Assembly (NCBI RefSeq): GCF_024649945.1
Contig: NZ_JANKMS010000009.1
Location: forward strand, 124,001-188,000
Direction: 5' to 3'
Length of the DNA: 64,000 nucleotides
Origin: Flavobacterium panacis
GTDB lineage: Bacteria; Bacteroidota; Bacteroidia; Flavobacteriales; Flavobacteriaceae
Within the stretch, counting starts at the first letter, position 1. Each line of letters begins with the position of its first letter. The notes below the pieces were generated by a model. It had not been told where the DNA came from and did not search any database. It worked only from the letters and a program-made list of their open reading frames with translations. Below are positions 24,942 through 33,615 of the stretch, piece by piece. The translations under genes and the position numbers were made by a program.

Positions 24942-25044
24942 GATTCTAGTGTTTTGTTGTAAAATGTTTTTATTACAAATATTTTTTGATCCATATTTTT
25001 CTTATATCAGATGTAATCCTAACAAGTTTTATTAGAGAATGAAA

Positions 25045-25353
25045 TCAATAGTATTTATGTTTTAAATAAGAAATTCCAAACGGAATTACGACCAGCAAAA
25101 TCAATAAGATTATATTGGTTATAACGAGTTTTGATTCTCGTTTTATATGCAGTATAAAAGTTTCTATAATAATCCAGCCAATCCAAATGAACAGAATACC
25201 GAAGGCAAACATCATCAGAAGGAAATTGTCTGACATAAAATTGTTTCCTCCGCCCGAAGATGGGTTCATTTCTGAGTAAATATAACAGACGTAAAAAATC
25301 AGAATTACTAAAACTCTTATGATGACATGTATTTTTAATGCCGTTTTGTTCAT
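25045..25353 (-). CDS. Small integral membrane protein
   Basis: 102 residues with three predicted TM helices: about 8-25, 45-65 and 78-98, the middle one preceded by a Gly/Ser/Asn stretch SSGGGNN. Not recognised. Fifteen bp after the lipoprotein gene upstream, so part of the same run. Confidence 0.6.
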   Translation of the reverse strand: MNKTALKIHVIIRVLVILIFYVCYIYSEMNPSSGGGNNFMSDNFLLMMFAFGILFIWIGWIIIETFILHIKRESKLVITNIILLILLVVIPFGISYLKHKYY

Positions 25354-25368
25354 TTTTAAGGAATTGTA

Positions 25369-26400
25369 TTAATGACGATTATCGCACTGAAGATAAATTT
25401 CTTCATTTGATTTATCTATAATTGAAATTCCTGGACATCCAAATGATTCATATAAAAAGCCAAAAATAACTGGTGGTTTATTTTTAAAAAGTTTACCCGT
25501 CCATTGATTGATAACGTCTTGACCTTCTTCATAATTTAGAGGAGCAGGTGAGGTACCTTCGCTCTGGCTGTATAATTTTTCGATTATAATTTCTTTTGTT
25601 TTAGCATCTATTACAATAAGACGTTTGGCATAAAGTATTTTTTCTTTGTCCATATAATCTTGAAGGAAATACTGGTAAGTACTTGTTGCAAAACCATAAG
25701 TATTACCAACGGAATGTCCTTTTACAATGTTTTGATCTTCACTTTTCATTGGTTTTGACGGAAATTCTTTGGCTGTAATTTTTTTCCAGTCAACAGGAAT
25801 TAAACGTTCTTTTGCAAACGGATTTTCTTTTCCAACATAGACCAAAGCGTCTCGATAATATTCGCTGAAACCTTTTAGATATTTTTTGTTGATTTCAAAA
25901 CCAATCATAAAATCATAGTTGTGATAAGGCCAGTCTTCTTCTGAAGTATATCCGTTTAAAAATGCTGCCGTTTTCAGGTTTTTTACCAAAAAAGAAACGT
26001 ACTTGTTTTTGGCATAATCATAAATGAAAAGAGAATCGGTTTCTGAAATATTGATTTTGGATAAAAATCTTTTTCTGTAGTTTTTTTCGAATGTAAAATA
26101 CTGTGCCTTGATTTTTCCCATTTTTTCCAGATTTGGCAACGCTAAAGTATCTTTTTCGTCATCTACAGGATAAATATCCGAAAGAGATACAAAAGCAACT
26201 TCACTGCTGTCTTTTGGCATTAGGGTAAATAAATTAATGCTTTCTTTTCTCGGACCTTGTTCTTCTGTTTGAAGCGTGTCGGTTTCGGCAATTGCATTTT
26301 TAGAAGTATCCTGCTTTGTTGTATTGGCAGATTGTTTCTTTTCGCAGGCAGAGAAAAGAACTAAAAATGTGGCAGATATCAGGAATAATTTTGTTTTCAT
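25369..26400 (-). CDS. Predicted lipoprotein of unknown function
   Basis: 343 residues. Signal and lipobox with the acceptor Cys at residue 19 (VLFSACEKKQ), then a low-complexity Thr/Ser/Gln tether and a mixed alpha/beta domain to a C-terminus with GCPGIS and LQCDNRH. Two C-terminal Cys could form a disulfide. Function unknown. Followed by the small membrane protein after 15 bp. Confidence 0.7.
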   Translation of the reverse strand: MKTKLFLISATFLVLFSACEKKQSANTTKQDTSKNAIAETDTLQTEEQGPRKESINLFTLMPKDSSEVAFVSLSDIYPVDDEKDTLALPNLEKMGKIKAQYFTFEKNYRKRFLSKINISETDSLFIYDYAKNKYVSFLVKNLKTAAFLNGYTSEEDWPYHNYDFMIGFEINKKYLKGFSEYYRDALVYVGKENPFAKERLIPVDWKKITAKEFPSKPMKSEDQNIVKGHSVGNTYGFATSTYQYFLQDYMDKEKILYAKRLIVIDAKTKEIIIEKLYSQSEGTSPAPLNYEEGQDVINQWTGKLFKNKPPVIFGFLYESFGCPGISIIDKSNEEIYLQCDNRH

Positions 26401-26450
26401 TATATGAGTTTTGATTTTGAATTGATTTTTAGATTTGAAAAGTCAACGGT

Positions 26451-26897
26451 TTATTTTTGGGTTAGTTTAATCGCTTGATTTTTTAATCTTTTTCTAAAAT
26501 GAAAATAACAAATAAGGCTGATTATGAAATGAGGTGCAATCATGGTAAATAGAAATTTCCAGCCAATTAAGAGTGTACTAAATTCAGTGCCTTTTTCGAG
26601 TAAATCGCCTATCATAAAACAAAATAATGTTCCAAACGGAATCAGGCAATAAGTCAATAAGGAATAAAAACTGTTTTTTCTGATTGACTCATATTGGTTC
26701 AGAAAAATCGAAAGGGATAAAATCGATAGTATAAAAACAAATCGTAAGGAGTAAAAAAAAGTCAAAGCAGAAATTATAGTTAAGAAAAAGTTGTTGTCTT
26801 CTTTTTCTACATAAAGCAAATCAGATAATAAATAATGCGAAATGATAATGCTTAGTATAGAAATCAGTAGCCAGGTTTTTATAAAGTAAAATGTCAT
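26451..26897 (-). CDS. Integral membrane protein, unknown
   Basis: 148 residues, four TM helices (about 5-25, 38-62, 78-98, 112-132), highly hydrophobic, short basic C-terminus. No family recognised. Twelve bp after the next membrane-protein gene upstream, 50 bp before the lipoprotein gene. Confidence 0.6.
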   Translation of the reverse strand: MTFYFIKTWLLISILSIIISHYLLSDLLYVEKEDNNFFLTIISALTFFYSLRFVFILSILSLSIFLNQYESIRKNSFYSLLTYCLIPFGTLFCFMIGDLLEKGTEFSTLLIGWKFLFTMIAPHFIISLICYFHFRKRLKNQAIKLTQK

Positions 26898-26909
26898 TGT
26901 TTTTCTTTT

Positions 26910-27500
26910 TTAATGTTCTGTTGACGCTATAATAGTACCGTTATGTTTATTGAAAGTAATCGTTTTATTTGGCCCTCCAGAAAAGAGTGTTAAAGTCAGC
27001 GTAGTGTCTTTTTCATTTTTAAAAATGATATCCTTTGCAGTTCTGATTTTCATATTCGAATCATCATTCATTAGTTGTAAATCGATGCATTTGAATGCTC
27101 TTTTTTCGAAAATCCCTTTTTTCTCAATTACTTCAAGCCACGGATAAGCCATCGGACTGTAGCAAACAATTTGTGCTCGATAATTCTCGTTGAGATTTTT
27201 ATTTTGATATAAACCTAAAGATGTCATGGAGTTTACTAAAGCAAAAAAAGGCAGCATCATCGGTAGAATACTAAGAATTAAAGCAATGATAAGTCCTGCT
27301 AAAAGTAATTTTGCCAGTAGTTTTTTCCAAAAAACAACAATTACAGTAAAACTTAAAATGAACCAAAGCCAAAATAAGATTATATCACTGTAATATCCTC
27401 GAAGACTTATTTCTTGAAAATAGTACAACAAGCAGTCTATCGCAAGAAACGAACTTGTAATTACATAAACGGCTAAAAGGTATTTTTTATTTCGGCTCAT
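26910..27500 (-). CDS. Integral membrane protein, unknown
   Basis: 196 residues from the ATG at 27500 (MSRNKKYLLAV); a longer frame reaching 27605 lies wholly inside the preceding gene. Three to four N-terminal TM helices, then a soluble beta-rich tail (about 120-196) with KDTTLTLTLFSGG. The start overlaps the previous stop by 14 bp. Function unknown. Confidence 0.6.
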   Translation of the reverse strand: MSRNKKYLLAVYVITSSFLAIDCLLYYFQEISLRGYYSDIILFWLWFILSFTVIVVFWKKLLAKLLLAGLIIALILSILPMMLPFFALVNSMTSLGLYQNKNLNENYRAQIVCYSPMAYPWLEVIEKKGIFEKRAFKCIDLQLMNDDSNMKIRTAKDIIFKNEKDTTLTLTLFSGGPNKTITFNKHNGTIIASTEH

Positions 27501-27939
27501 ATTTCTTTGAGATATATTGAAAAACAAAAACGGTTGTGCATGATAAAACCAAAATAGGCAGAACAGAAAAAGAAAGTGTATAATGTATTTCTTCGTTAAA
27601 ATCATACGTACTCCACGAAGATTCTCTTTCTACAAAAATGCTGTAATTCCAAAGAAACCATATTCCGATTAAGAATAGCAACTGAATCGTAATCTGTAGA
27701 TATTGATTTTTAAGGAAATAAAGAATGCGAAATAAAAGAGTTAAAGAGAATGCTCTAAATAAAGACATAAAACAAACATCTTCTGCTAAAGAACAATCAA
27801 GACATGCACTTGACATTTTTTCAGAAAAACTTCCCATAGCCCAATATACCTCTAAAAAAGTAGCGGTAAATAAGAGTATTATCACCAAAGAATATTTCTT
27901 TAAAAGTCGGGTTGTGTTATTTTGAAAGTTCTCGTTCAT
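27487..27939 (-). CDS. Integral membrane protein, unknown
   Basis: 150 residues from the ATG at 27939, which shares one base with the upstream stop codon (TAATG). Four predicted TM helices, with a Cys-rich loop SSACLDCSLAEDVCF near residues 39-53. No family recognised. Tight overlaps on both sides (1 and 14 bp) show translational coupling. Confidence 0.6.
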   Translation of the reverse strand: MNENFQNNTTRLLKKYSLVIILLFTATFLEVYWAMGSFSEKMSSACLDCSLAEDVCFMSLFRAFSLTLLFRILYFLKNQYLQITIQLLFLIGIWFLWNYSIFVERESSWSTYDFNEEIHYTLSFSVLPILVLSCTTVFVFQYISKKYEPK

Positions 27940-28883
27940 TACTTGCAATTATGGATGATTTCTTCTTTTGAAGGATTGGATTTGTTGCCCTGAAGTTCTA
28001 TTTTTTCAATTTTATTTTCTTTAAGAAGCTGACTAAAAATGCAATAATTATCGAAGTTTTTGTTTGAAAAAAAGTACAGCAGATTTATTTTTTTAATGCT
28101 TGGAAAAGATATGTTTCCATTAATGGTATGATTTTCATTTAAAGCAAAATACCCTTTTACATTTTCTAGTTTTTCTAAAGTTATGGATGTTAATAAATCA
28201 GAATATTCGACACTGAAGTTTTCGTTTACAGTCTGCAGATTCTTAAAACAATTTAATGTTGAGATATCGCTATTCATAATCATAAACGTTTGAATTTCTT
28301 TAAGCTGATCAAATCCTTCAATGGTTTTAAGTCCAGAATTTCCGATGATAAATATTTTTTCTACTTTAACGAGACTGTTAAAACCTGAGATTTTAAGTAA
28401 AGGATTGTCAGTGTATTTACCACTATTGTTTCCAAAAGTAATATCGCCATTGATCAAAATTAATTTGTTGAATCCGTCAATTTGTTTGAGATAACAGCCC
28501 GAAAGGGTAAAATCTCCGTTTACTTTTTCGAGATTCATTAATCCTTCAATAGATTGCAGTTTTTTTAATTTGATAATCAATAAATCGCCGTTGATTTTTT
28601 TAATGCTGCTCAGTGCATTTAGATCTTGAATTCCTTCTGATAAATCTAAAGATAATGTATCGCCAATACTCAAATTTCCGTTGATGTAGGTATAATTGTT
28701 TTTCCCAAAATCATCAATCTCTTTTTGAGTTTTTAAATTGATATTCCCTTTGAAAATTTTATCTGTTTTTTCAATTTCTAAATTCACTTTTTCTTTGTTT
28801 TGATTTGAAGGTTTTGAATTTTGACAGGAAACAGCAATTGAGTTTATAATGGCGAGAAATAAAATTAGACTGAATTGTTTCAT
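27939..28883 (-). CDS. Lipoprotein with L-domain-like leucine-rich repeats
   Basis: 314 residues. Signal peptide and lipobox (SIAVSC, Cys20), a Lys/Glu/Asn spacer, then irregular repeats of about 22-25 residues such as LKKLQSIEGLMNLEKVNGDFTL and INGDITFG, resembling receptor L-domain/leucine-rich solenoids. Probably surface or periplasmic and ligand-binding. With the cytoplasmic LRR protein at the far end, the run carries a leucine-rich protein near each end. Confidence 0.75.
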   Translation of the reverse strand: MKQFSLILFLAIINSIAVSCQNSKPSNQNKEKVNLEIEKTDKIFKGNINLKTQKEIDDFGKNNYTYINGNLSIGDTLSLDLSEGIQDLNALSSIKKINGDLLIIKLKKLQSIEGLMNLEKVNGDFTLSGCYLKQIDGFNKLILINGDITFGNNSGKYTDNPLLKISGFNSLVKVEKIFIIGNSGLKTIEGFDQLKEIQTFMIMNSDISTLNCFKNLQTVNENFSVEYSDLLTSITLEKLENVKGYFALNENHTINGNISFPSIKKINLLYFFSNKNFDNYCIFSQLLKENKIEKIELQGNKSNPSKEEIIHNCK

Positions 28884-28903
28884 GAATTTTTAGTTTTAGA
28901 ATT

Positions 28904-29356
28904 TTAACTTCCGCAGGCAATAAAATAAGTTGGCAATCCATCAATAATAATTGGATCTTCGTCTATACCTTCAAAAAATACATGATCTCCCAATTCTTTA
29001 TTGCTTTGCTGGTTGTGCGTTTTTTGAAGAAATTCTAAAGCTGTAAAATTTTTACCATTATCTGCTTTTAACTTTGCGATAATCTCTACCTGATATTCAT
29101 CTTCATCTGGATATTCGTCAAAAACATTTTCGTCATCATCGATTAAAGTTTCGTTTTCAAGTAAATCAGAAGCCTCTGTAATCCAGGCCATATATTGAAT
29201 TTGTAATTCTGGTCCTTCAAATACGATTTCAGTAGGTTTCCATTTTTCATCGGTTTTGTAGATATCTTTCTGATATTGGATAATTTCCCTATTCAGGATT
29301 TCAGAATCATTATATGATTTTGTAGAAAAACTCCAAGCAATATTGTTTAGTGTCAT
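28904..29356 (-). CDS. Acidic hypothetical protein
   Basis: 150 residues from the ATG at 29356 (MTLNNIAWSFS); an in-frame upstream extension to 29422 reads hydrophobic, poorly conserved-looking sequence and is not preferred. Strongly acidic middle (DDDENVFDEYPDEDEYQ), no signal or TM. Not recognised; the size and acidity suit an immunity or binding protein, which is only a guess. First gene of the nine-gene minus-strand run, 20 bp before the leucine-rich lipoprotein. Confidence 0.65.
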   Translation of the reverse strand: MTLNNIAWSFSTKSYNDSEILNREIIQYQKDIYKTDEKWKPTEIVFEGPELQIQYMAWITEASDLLENETLIDDDENVFDEYPDEDEYQVEIIAKLKADNGKNFTALEFLQKTHNQQSNKELGDHVFFEGIDEDPIIIDGLPTYFIACGS

Positions 29357-29528
29357 ATTTGTAATGATTATTGATGGTTTACACAAAAATATGAAAACCT
29401 TTACTAAAGAAATATCTTTCAAAAATATATTTATAACCGAATACGTTTTTGATTTAAAAACTTAATACTTAACCTTTTGATAATATGGTGAATAGTTTTA
29501 ATTTTTACTTTTAATTAAAATTTAAATT

Positions 29529-29705
29529 ATGGATATTAATTGGAATATAATAGGAGTTGTAGCTATTTTGGTTGTTGTTTTAGTGGTACTGACAGTCAGA
29601 AAAAATCTAAAAGAGAAAAAGAAATTAGAAAATCTACTGAACAACGATTTTAAAAAAACAGAAAAAAAAGACGTAGATGCTGATGATTCAGCGAATGAGA
29701 AATAA
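29529..29705 (+). CDS. 58-aa single-TM protein
   Basis: ATG at 29529 opens 58 codons: MDINWN, a TM helix (about residues 7-23, IIGVVAILVVVLVVLTV), then a strongly basic RKNLKEKKK and an acidic DADDSANE tail. This is the charge pattern of a small membrane protein. It is followed by a bidirectional terminator. Function unknown. Confidence 0.6.
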   Translation: MDINWNIIGVVAILVVVLVVLTVRKNLKEKKKLENLLNNDFKKTEKKDVDADDSANEK

Positions 29706-29770
29706 TCAAAAAACGAAACCCGACAGGTTTTTAAAACCTGTGGGGTTTAAACTCTAAAATATAAAAAGTA

Positions 29771-29806
29771 AAAACCCTTGTAAAATATTTTACAAGGGTT
29801 TTGTTT
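29771..29806. terminator. Bidirectional terminator between 58-aa ORF and tRNA-Ala
   Basis: 29771-29802 is a perfect 32-bp palindrome (half AAAACCCTTGTAAAAT), with T runs on both strands. It serves the plus-strand small gene and the minus-strand tRNA. A weaker hairpin AAACCCGACAGGTTT/AAACCTGTGGGGTTT precedes it (29716-29749). Confidence 0.85.
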
Positions 29807-29808
29807 TG

Positions 29809-29882
29809 TGGAGAATACCGGATTCGAACCGGTCGCCTCTACGCTGCCAGCGTAGCGCTCTAGCCAAATGAGCTAATCCCCC
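29809..29882 (-). tRNA. tRNA-Ala(GGC)
   Basis: A 74-nt cloverleaf on the minus strand: acceptor GGGGGAT/ATTCTCC, D arm GCTCATTTGGCTAGAGC, anticodon stem CTACG/CGTAG with loop CTGGCAG giving GGC, T arm CCGG TTCGAAT CCGG. G3:U70, the alanine identity pair, is present. CCA is not encoded. Confidence 0.97.
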
Positions 29883-29894
29883 AAAAGTGTATAG

Positions 29895-29925
29895 CAAATA
29901 AAGCCAAATAATTTTCAAAAAACAA
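29895..29925 (-). promoter_or_regulatory. Promoter of tRNA-Ala
   Basis: On the minus strand, TTG (complement of 29923-29925), 20 bp, then TTTATTTG (complement of 29895-29902): the same TTG-N20 spacing as the other tRNA promoter, one mismatch to TAnnTTTG. Confidence 0.5.
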
Positions 29926-29987
29926 ATTTCAGAGTCTTTCAGGATAATTATTTTTCAAAAGCGTAACTTTACTTTAAATCTAATTTT

Positions 29988-30752
29988 ATGAGTACTGAAA
30001 ATCTAAATGGAAGTTTAGAAACTTCTTTTCAAAATACCATTGCAATAGTCCAATTTGGTCATCCTGCCAGTAATTCTTTTCCACGTAGTCTGTTAGATGC
30101 TTTGACGGCTGAGATAAACGCTTTAAGTCGAAATGAAAATGTATCGGTTATTATTTTAAAAAGTGAAGGAGCAAAAGCTTTTTGTTCTGGAGCTTCTTTT
30201 GATGAACTTTTATTGGTAGAAAATGAAGAACAAGGTGTCGAATTCTTTTCTGGTTTTGCTCATTTGTTAAATGCCATGCGAAATTGTAATAAGTTAATCA
30301 TCGGTCGCGTACAAGGAAAAGCAGTTGGAGGCGGAGTCGGAATCATTTCGGCCTGCGATTATGTTTTTGCAACTCCTGAAAGTGATATAAAACTATCTGA
30401 ACTGGCAATCGGAATCGGACCTTTTGTGATTGAGCCTGCTGTTTCCCGTAAAATCGGTAAAACAGCAATGACCGCAATGACGCTTGCGCCAAATGAATGG
30501 AAATCTGCAGAATGGGCTTTTCAAAAAGGACTTTATTCCGTATTAAGTACAGCAGATAATCTGGATTTGGATGTCGAAAATTACGCTCAAAAATTGAGTT
30601 CCTACAATCCTGAAGCGTTGTACGAAATGAAAAAGATTATTTGGGAAGGAACAGAACAGTGGGAATCACTGCTCTTTGAACGCGCCGCAATTACAGGAAA
30701 ACTGGTTTTGTCTGATTTCAGCAGAAATGCTTTGCTTCAGTTTAAAAAATAG
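29988..30752 (+). CDS. Enoyl-CoA hydratase/isomerase (crotonase) family
   Basis: 254 residues, one crotonase domain. The oxyanion-hole motifs are AFCSGASFDEL (about 64-74) and GKAVGGGVGIISACDYVFA (about 110-128); the second acidic catalytic position follows as LSELAIGIGP. Pattern best fits a methylglutaconyl-CoA or short-chain enoyl-CoA hydratase, but the substrate cannot be read from sequence alone. Stands alone, 105 bp from tRNA-Ala, divergently. Confidence 0.9.
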   Translation: MSTENLNGSLETSFQNTIAIVQFGHPASNSFPRSLLDALTAEINALSRNENVSVIILKSEGAKAFCSGASFDELLLVENEEQGVEFFSGFAHLLNAMRNCNKLIIGRVQGKAVGGGVGIISACDYVFATPESDIKLSELAIGIGPFVIEPAVSRKIGKTAMTAMTLAPNEWKSAEWAFQKGLYSVLSTADNLDLDVENYAQKLSSYNPEALYEMKKIIWEGTEQWESLLFERAAITGKLVLSDFSRNALLQFKK

Positions 30753-30841
30753 GTATGATATAAGTCATTGATTTTAGACAAATAGTAACATAGTTTTGAA
30801 AACATTTTAAAATCAATCCGTCACTATATAAATTATTAAAC

Positions 30842-31018
30842 ATGACTATTATTGCGTTACTTCAAAAAGTAGACATTGCAGAGAAAATTAAAGATGCTCC
30901 CGACAACGGTTATCAAATAGGTGTTGTCATTGGATCTTTTATTCCGTTCCTGATTTTAGGCGGAATTGCTTTGTGGATGTATAACCGTGCTAAAAAAAGA
31001 GCTAAAAACGGCAATTAA
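30842..31018 (+). CDS. 58-aa single-TM protein
   Basis: ATG at 30842 opens 58 codons: an amphipathic N-terminus (MTIIALLQKVDIAEKIKDAP), a TM helix (about 27-46) and a basic tail YNRAKKRAKNGN. Codon use matches the neighbours and the Lys/Arg tail follows the positive-inside rule. Unknown function; lies 33 bp before queD and may be cotranscribed with it. Confidence 0.6.
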   Translation: MTIIALLQKVDIAEKIKDAPDNGYQIGVVIGSFIPFLILGGIALWMYNRAKKRAKNGN

Positions 31019-31051
31019 TTTGTAAATTTGCAAGCTTAAAATTAAAAATCG

Positions 31052-31504
31052 ATGAGTAATATCAGAATTACAAAACAATTTAGCTTCGAAACCGGTCACG
31101 CTTTGTACGGTTACGACGGAAAATGCAAGAATGTTCACGGGCACAGTTACAAATTGTCGGTAACCGTTATTGGTTCGCCAATCACAGACCGATCGAATGT
31201 AAAGTTCGGAATGGTAATTGATTTTTCGGATCTAAAGAAAATTGTAAAAGAAGAAATTGTCGATCAGTTTGACCATGCGACTGTTTTCAATCAGACAACT
31301 CCTCATATCGAATTGGCTAATGAATTGAAAAACCGCGGTCATCATGTTATTTTAGTAGATTATCAGCCAACAAGTGAAAATATGGTGGTTGATTTTGCTG
31401 AAAGAATTATTGCAAGACTTCCGGCTGGAATTTCACTTTTCTCGCTAAAACTTCAGGAAACTGAATCGTCGTTTGCAGAATGGTATGCTTCTGATAATCT
31501 GTAA
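31052..31504 (+). CDS. queD: 6-carboxy-tetrahydropterin synthase (QueD/PTPS family)
   Basis: 150 residues. Zinc ligands are visible as His in FETGHAL and the HGHSY pair; the catalytic Cys is in CKNVHGHSY. The distal LKLQETESSFAEW is the usual QueD ending with the pterin-binding Glu. It converts 7,8-dihydroneopterin triphosphate to 6-carboxy-tetrahydropterin in queuosine synthesis; a 6-pyruvoyl-tetrahydropterin activity is the alternative. A -7 element TAAATTTG is at 31023-31030. Confidence 0.93.
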   Translation: MSNIRITKQFSFETGHALYGYDGKCKNVHGHSYKLSVTVIGSPITDRSNVKFGMVIDFSDLKKIVKEEIVDQFDHATVFNQTTPHIELANELKNRGHHVILVDYQPTSENMVVDFAERIIARLPAGISLFSLKLQETESSFAEWYASDNL

Positions 31505-31576
31505 TTAGTCAAAAGTCAAAAAGTCAAAAGTGAAATGTTTTTGCATCTCACATCTCACAATTCACATCTCACAATA

Positions 31577-32320
31577 ATGAAAAAAATATATTTTGCTTCA
31601 GATCAGCATTTTGGTGCGCCGACTCCAGAATTGAGTTTGCCTCGTGAAAAGAAATTTGTGGCGTGGCTGGATGAGGTTAAAGAAGATGCAGAAGCTATTT
31701 TTCTGTTAGGTGATTTATTTGATTTTTGGTTTGAATATAAAACGGTTGTTCCAAAAGGTTTTGTTCGAATTTTAGGTAAACTGGCCGAAATTCGCGACAG
31801 CGGAATCCCGATTTATTTTTTCGTCGGAAACCATGATTTATGGATGAATGATTATTTTGAAACCGAATTGAATATTCCGGTTTATCACGATAATAAAGAA
31901 TTTACTTTTAACGGAAAGACCTTTTTGATCGGTCACGGAGACGGAAAAGGTCCCGGAGATAAAGGCTATAAAAGAATGAAAAAGGTATTTACAAATCCTT
32001 TTTCAAAATGGCTTTTCCGTTGGCTTCATCCTGATGTTGGAGTGAGTTTAGCACAATATTTATCAGTCAAAAATAAACTGATTTCGGGCGATGAAGACAT
32101 TAAGTTTCTTGGAGAAGAAAAAGAATGGCTGATTCTTTACGCCAAAAGAAAACTAGAAACCAAACATTACAATTATTTCGTTTTTGGACATCGTCATTTA
32201 CCAATGATCCGTTCTGTTGGTGAAAATTCAGAATATGTCAATCTAGGGGACTGGATTGGTTATTTCACTTATGGTGTTTTTGATGGAGAAAAGTTTGAAC
32301 TTCACGAATTCAAAAAATAA
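31577..32320 (+). CDS. lpxH: UDP-2,3-diacylglucosamine diphosphatase
   Basis: 247 residues from the ATG at 31577; an in-frame ATG at 31535 lies in a CTCACA repeat tract and is not preferred. The calcineurin-like phosphoesterase motifs are complete: SDQHFG, GDLFDFWFE, GNHD, GHGDGKGPGD and FGHRHLP. It cleaves UDP-diacylglucosamine to lipid X in lipid A synthesis on the inner membrane. Its stop directly abuts the stop of the convergent cytochrome gene, with no room for a separate terminator. Confidence 0.94.
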   Translation: MKKIYFASDQHFGAPTPELSLPREKKFVAWLDEVKEDAEAIFLLGDLFDFWFEYKTVVPKGFVRILGKLAEIRDSGIPIYFFVGNHDLWMNDYFETELNIPVYHDNKEFTFNGKTFLIGHGDGKGPGDKGYKRMKKVFTNPFSKWLFRWLHPDVGVSLAQYLSVKNKLISGDEDIKFLGEEKEWLILYAKRKLETKHYNYFVFGHRHLPMIRSVGENSEYVNLGDWIGYFTYGVFDGEKFELHEFKK

Positions 32321-33532
32321 TTACTTTTTCGCATTCGGATAAATACCAATTTTATGCGTTCTCAAGATATAACTGGATAATTGTTTGCTGTTTGAAAGCT
32401 GAAAATTAATCGCATTTGAAGCTTTTTTCGGCATATGACATTCAATACAATTATCGGCCAATAATTTCTCAGAAGTTGTTTTTAGTGTAGTTTCTTTATG
32501 TTTTAAACCCTGATGACAAGTCATGCAGATTTTAGAATAAGAAGCCATATTTTTAGAAGCATTTTCATGCGGATTATGACAGGTTATACAATCCATTTTG
32601 TCGCTTTTCATAAAACATTTGCTTTGCGCCATTAGGCGGAATTGATTTCCATGAACATCAAATTGAGCAGTGTCATTGATACTTCGGGTTTCGCGAAAGT
32701 ATTCAGATAAATTATCTCCAGGTTTGAAATCAAAACGGGATTTCAATTTCATTCCGTCATTTCCTGCGTGGCATAAAGCACAGGCATCTAATTTCTGCTG
32801 TCTGCTCAACGATTTAAAGCTGGTAATGCTGTTGGCTATTTTAATATTTGGGTTTTTCAGGTGAAAATCTACATGTTTTTTCGCTGGACCATGACAACGC
32901 TCGCAGTCAATTCCGTATACAATGGTTTTTTTATTGATGGCATCTTCAACATCCATCGACATAAAATTTTTCTCCGAAGAATTCTGGTTAACTATTCTGG
33001 AACTGATATTAGAACTATGACAAGCATAACAATCTTTTACTACCATTCGTTCAAAATAGGGTTTGTCGGCAGGAAACCCCGGACTTGTTGCCCAATTGTT
33101 TATAGAATGGTAAAAAGAAATAGGTAACTCGTAAGTGTTGTTGTTTTTCCAATAGACAGAAGTTTGTGCATGTTTGGTGCCAAAAACAATTTCGAATTTA
33201 TAACGCGCTGTTTCTCTTCCGTTTTGATACAAGACCTGAAACAGACTGTCGCCTTGTTTTTCCATCACCAATTTGGTGTCTTTATCGTAAATAAAAGTAT
33301 GATTTTTAGAATCGAAATCTCCAGAAACATTTTCTAAGATTGCGGGAGCGGTAGCTTTAAAATGAGAACTGTGAAAAGACATATCAGATTGTACTTTATG
33401 ACATTGTACACAGCTTTCTGAACCTGCGTAATCAGTACCACGCGGATCAATGTATTCTTCTGATTTATTGGAACAACTGACAAAGAAGATTGTCGAGATA
33501 ATGAGTATAAATAGAAATACAGCTTTTTTCAT
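32321..33532 (-). CDS. Seven-haem cytochrome c lipoprotein
   Basis: 403 residues. Lipobox with Cys20 (IFFVSC), then seven CxxCH haem-attachment motifs: CVQCH, CYACH, CERCH, CALCH, CITCH, CMTCH and CIECH. Motif spacing is wide, as in cytochrome c554/nitrite-reductase-like folds, with additional His residues for axial ligands. Probably periplasmic electron transfer. No reductase or biogenesis gene adjoins it, so the partner is unknown. Confidence 0.92.
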   Translation of the reverse strand: MKKAVFLFILIISTIFFVSCSNKSEEYIDPRGTDYAGSESCVQCHKVQSDMSFHSSHFKATAPAILENVSGDFDSKNHTFIYDKDTKLVMEKQGDSLFQVLYQNGRETARYKFEIVFGTKHAQTSVYWKNNNTYELPISFYHSINNWATSPGFPADKPYFERMVVKDCYACHSSNISSRIVNQNSSEKNFMSMDVEDAINKKTIVYGIDCERCHGPAKKHVDFHLKNPNIKIANSITSFKSLSRQQKLDACALCHAGNDGMKLKSRFDFKPGDNLSEYFRETRSINDTAQFDVHGNQFRLMAQSKCFMKSDKMDCITCHNPHENASKNMASYSKICMTCHQGLKHKETTLKTTSEKLLADNCIECHMPKKASNAINFQLSNSKQLSSYILRTHKIGIYPNAKK

Positions 33533-33615
33533 TGCTGTAAATATACTTTTTTTTGAATTGAATCAAAATATATTTCAATAATGAAAAAATGTTGTTAAAA
33601 TATTTAGAATGTTTC

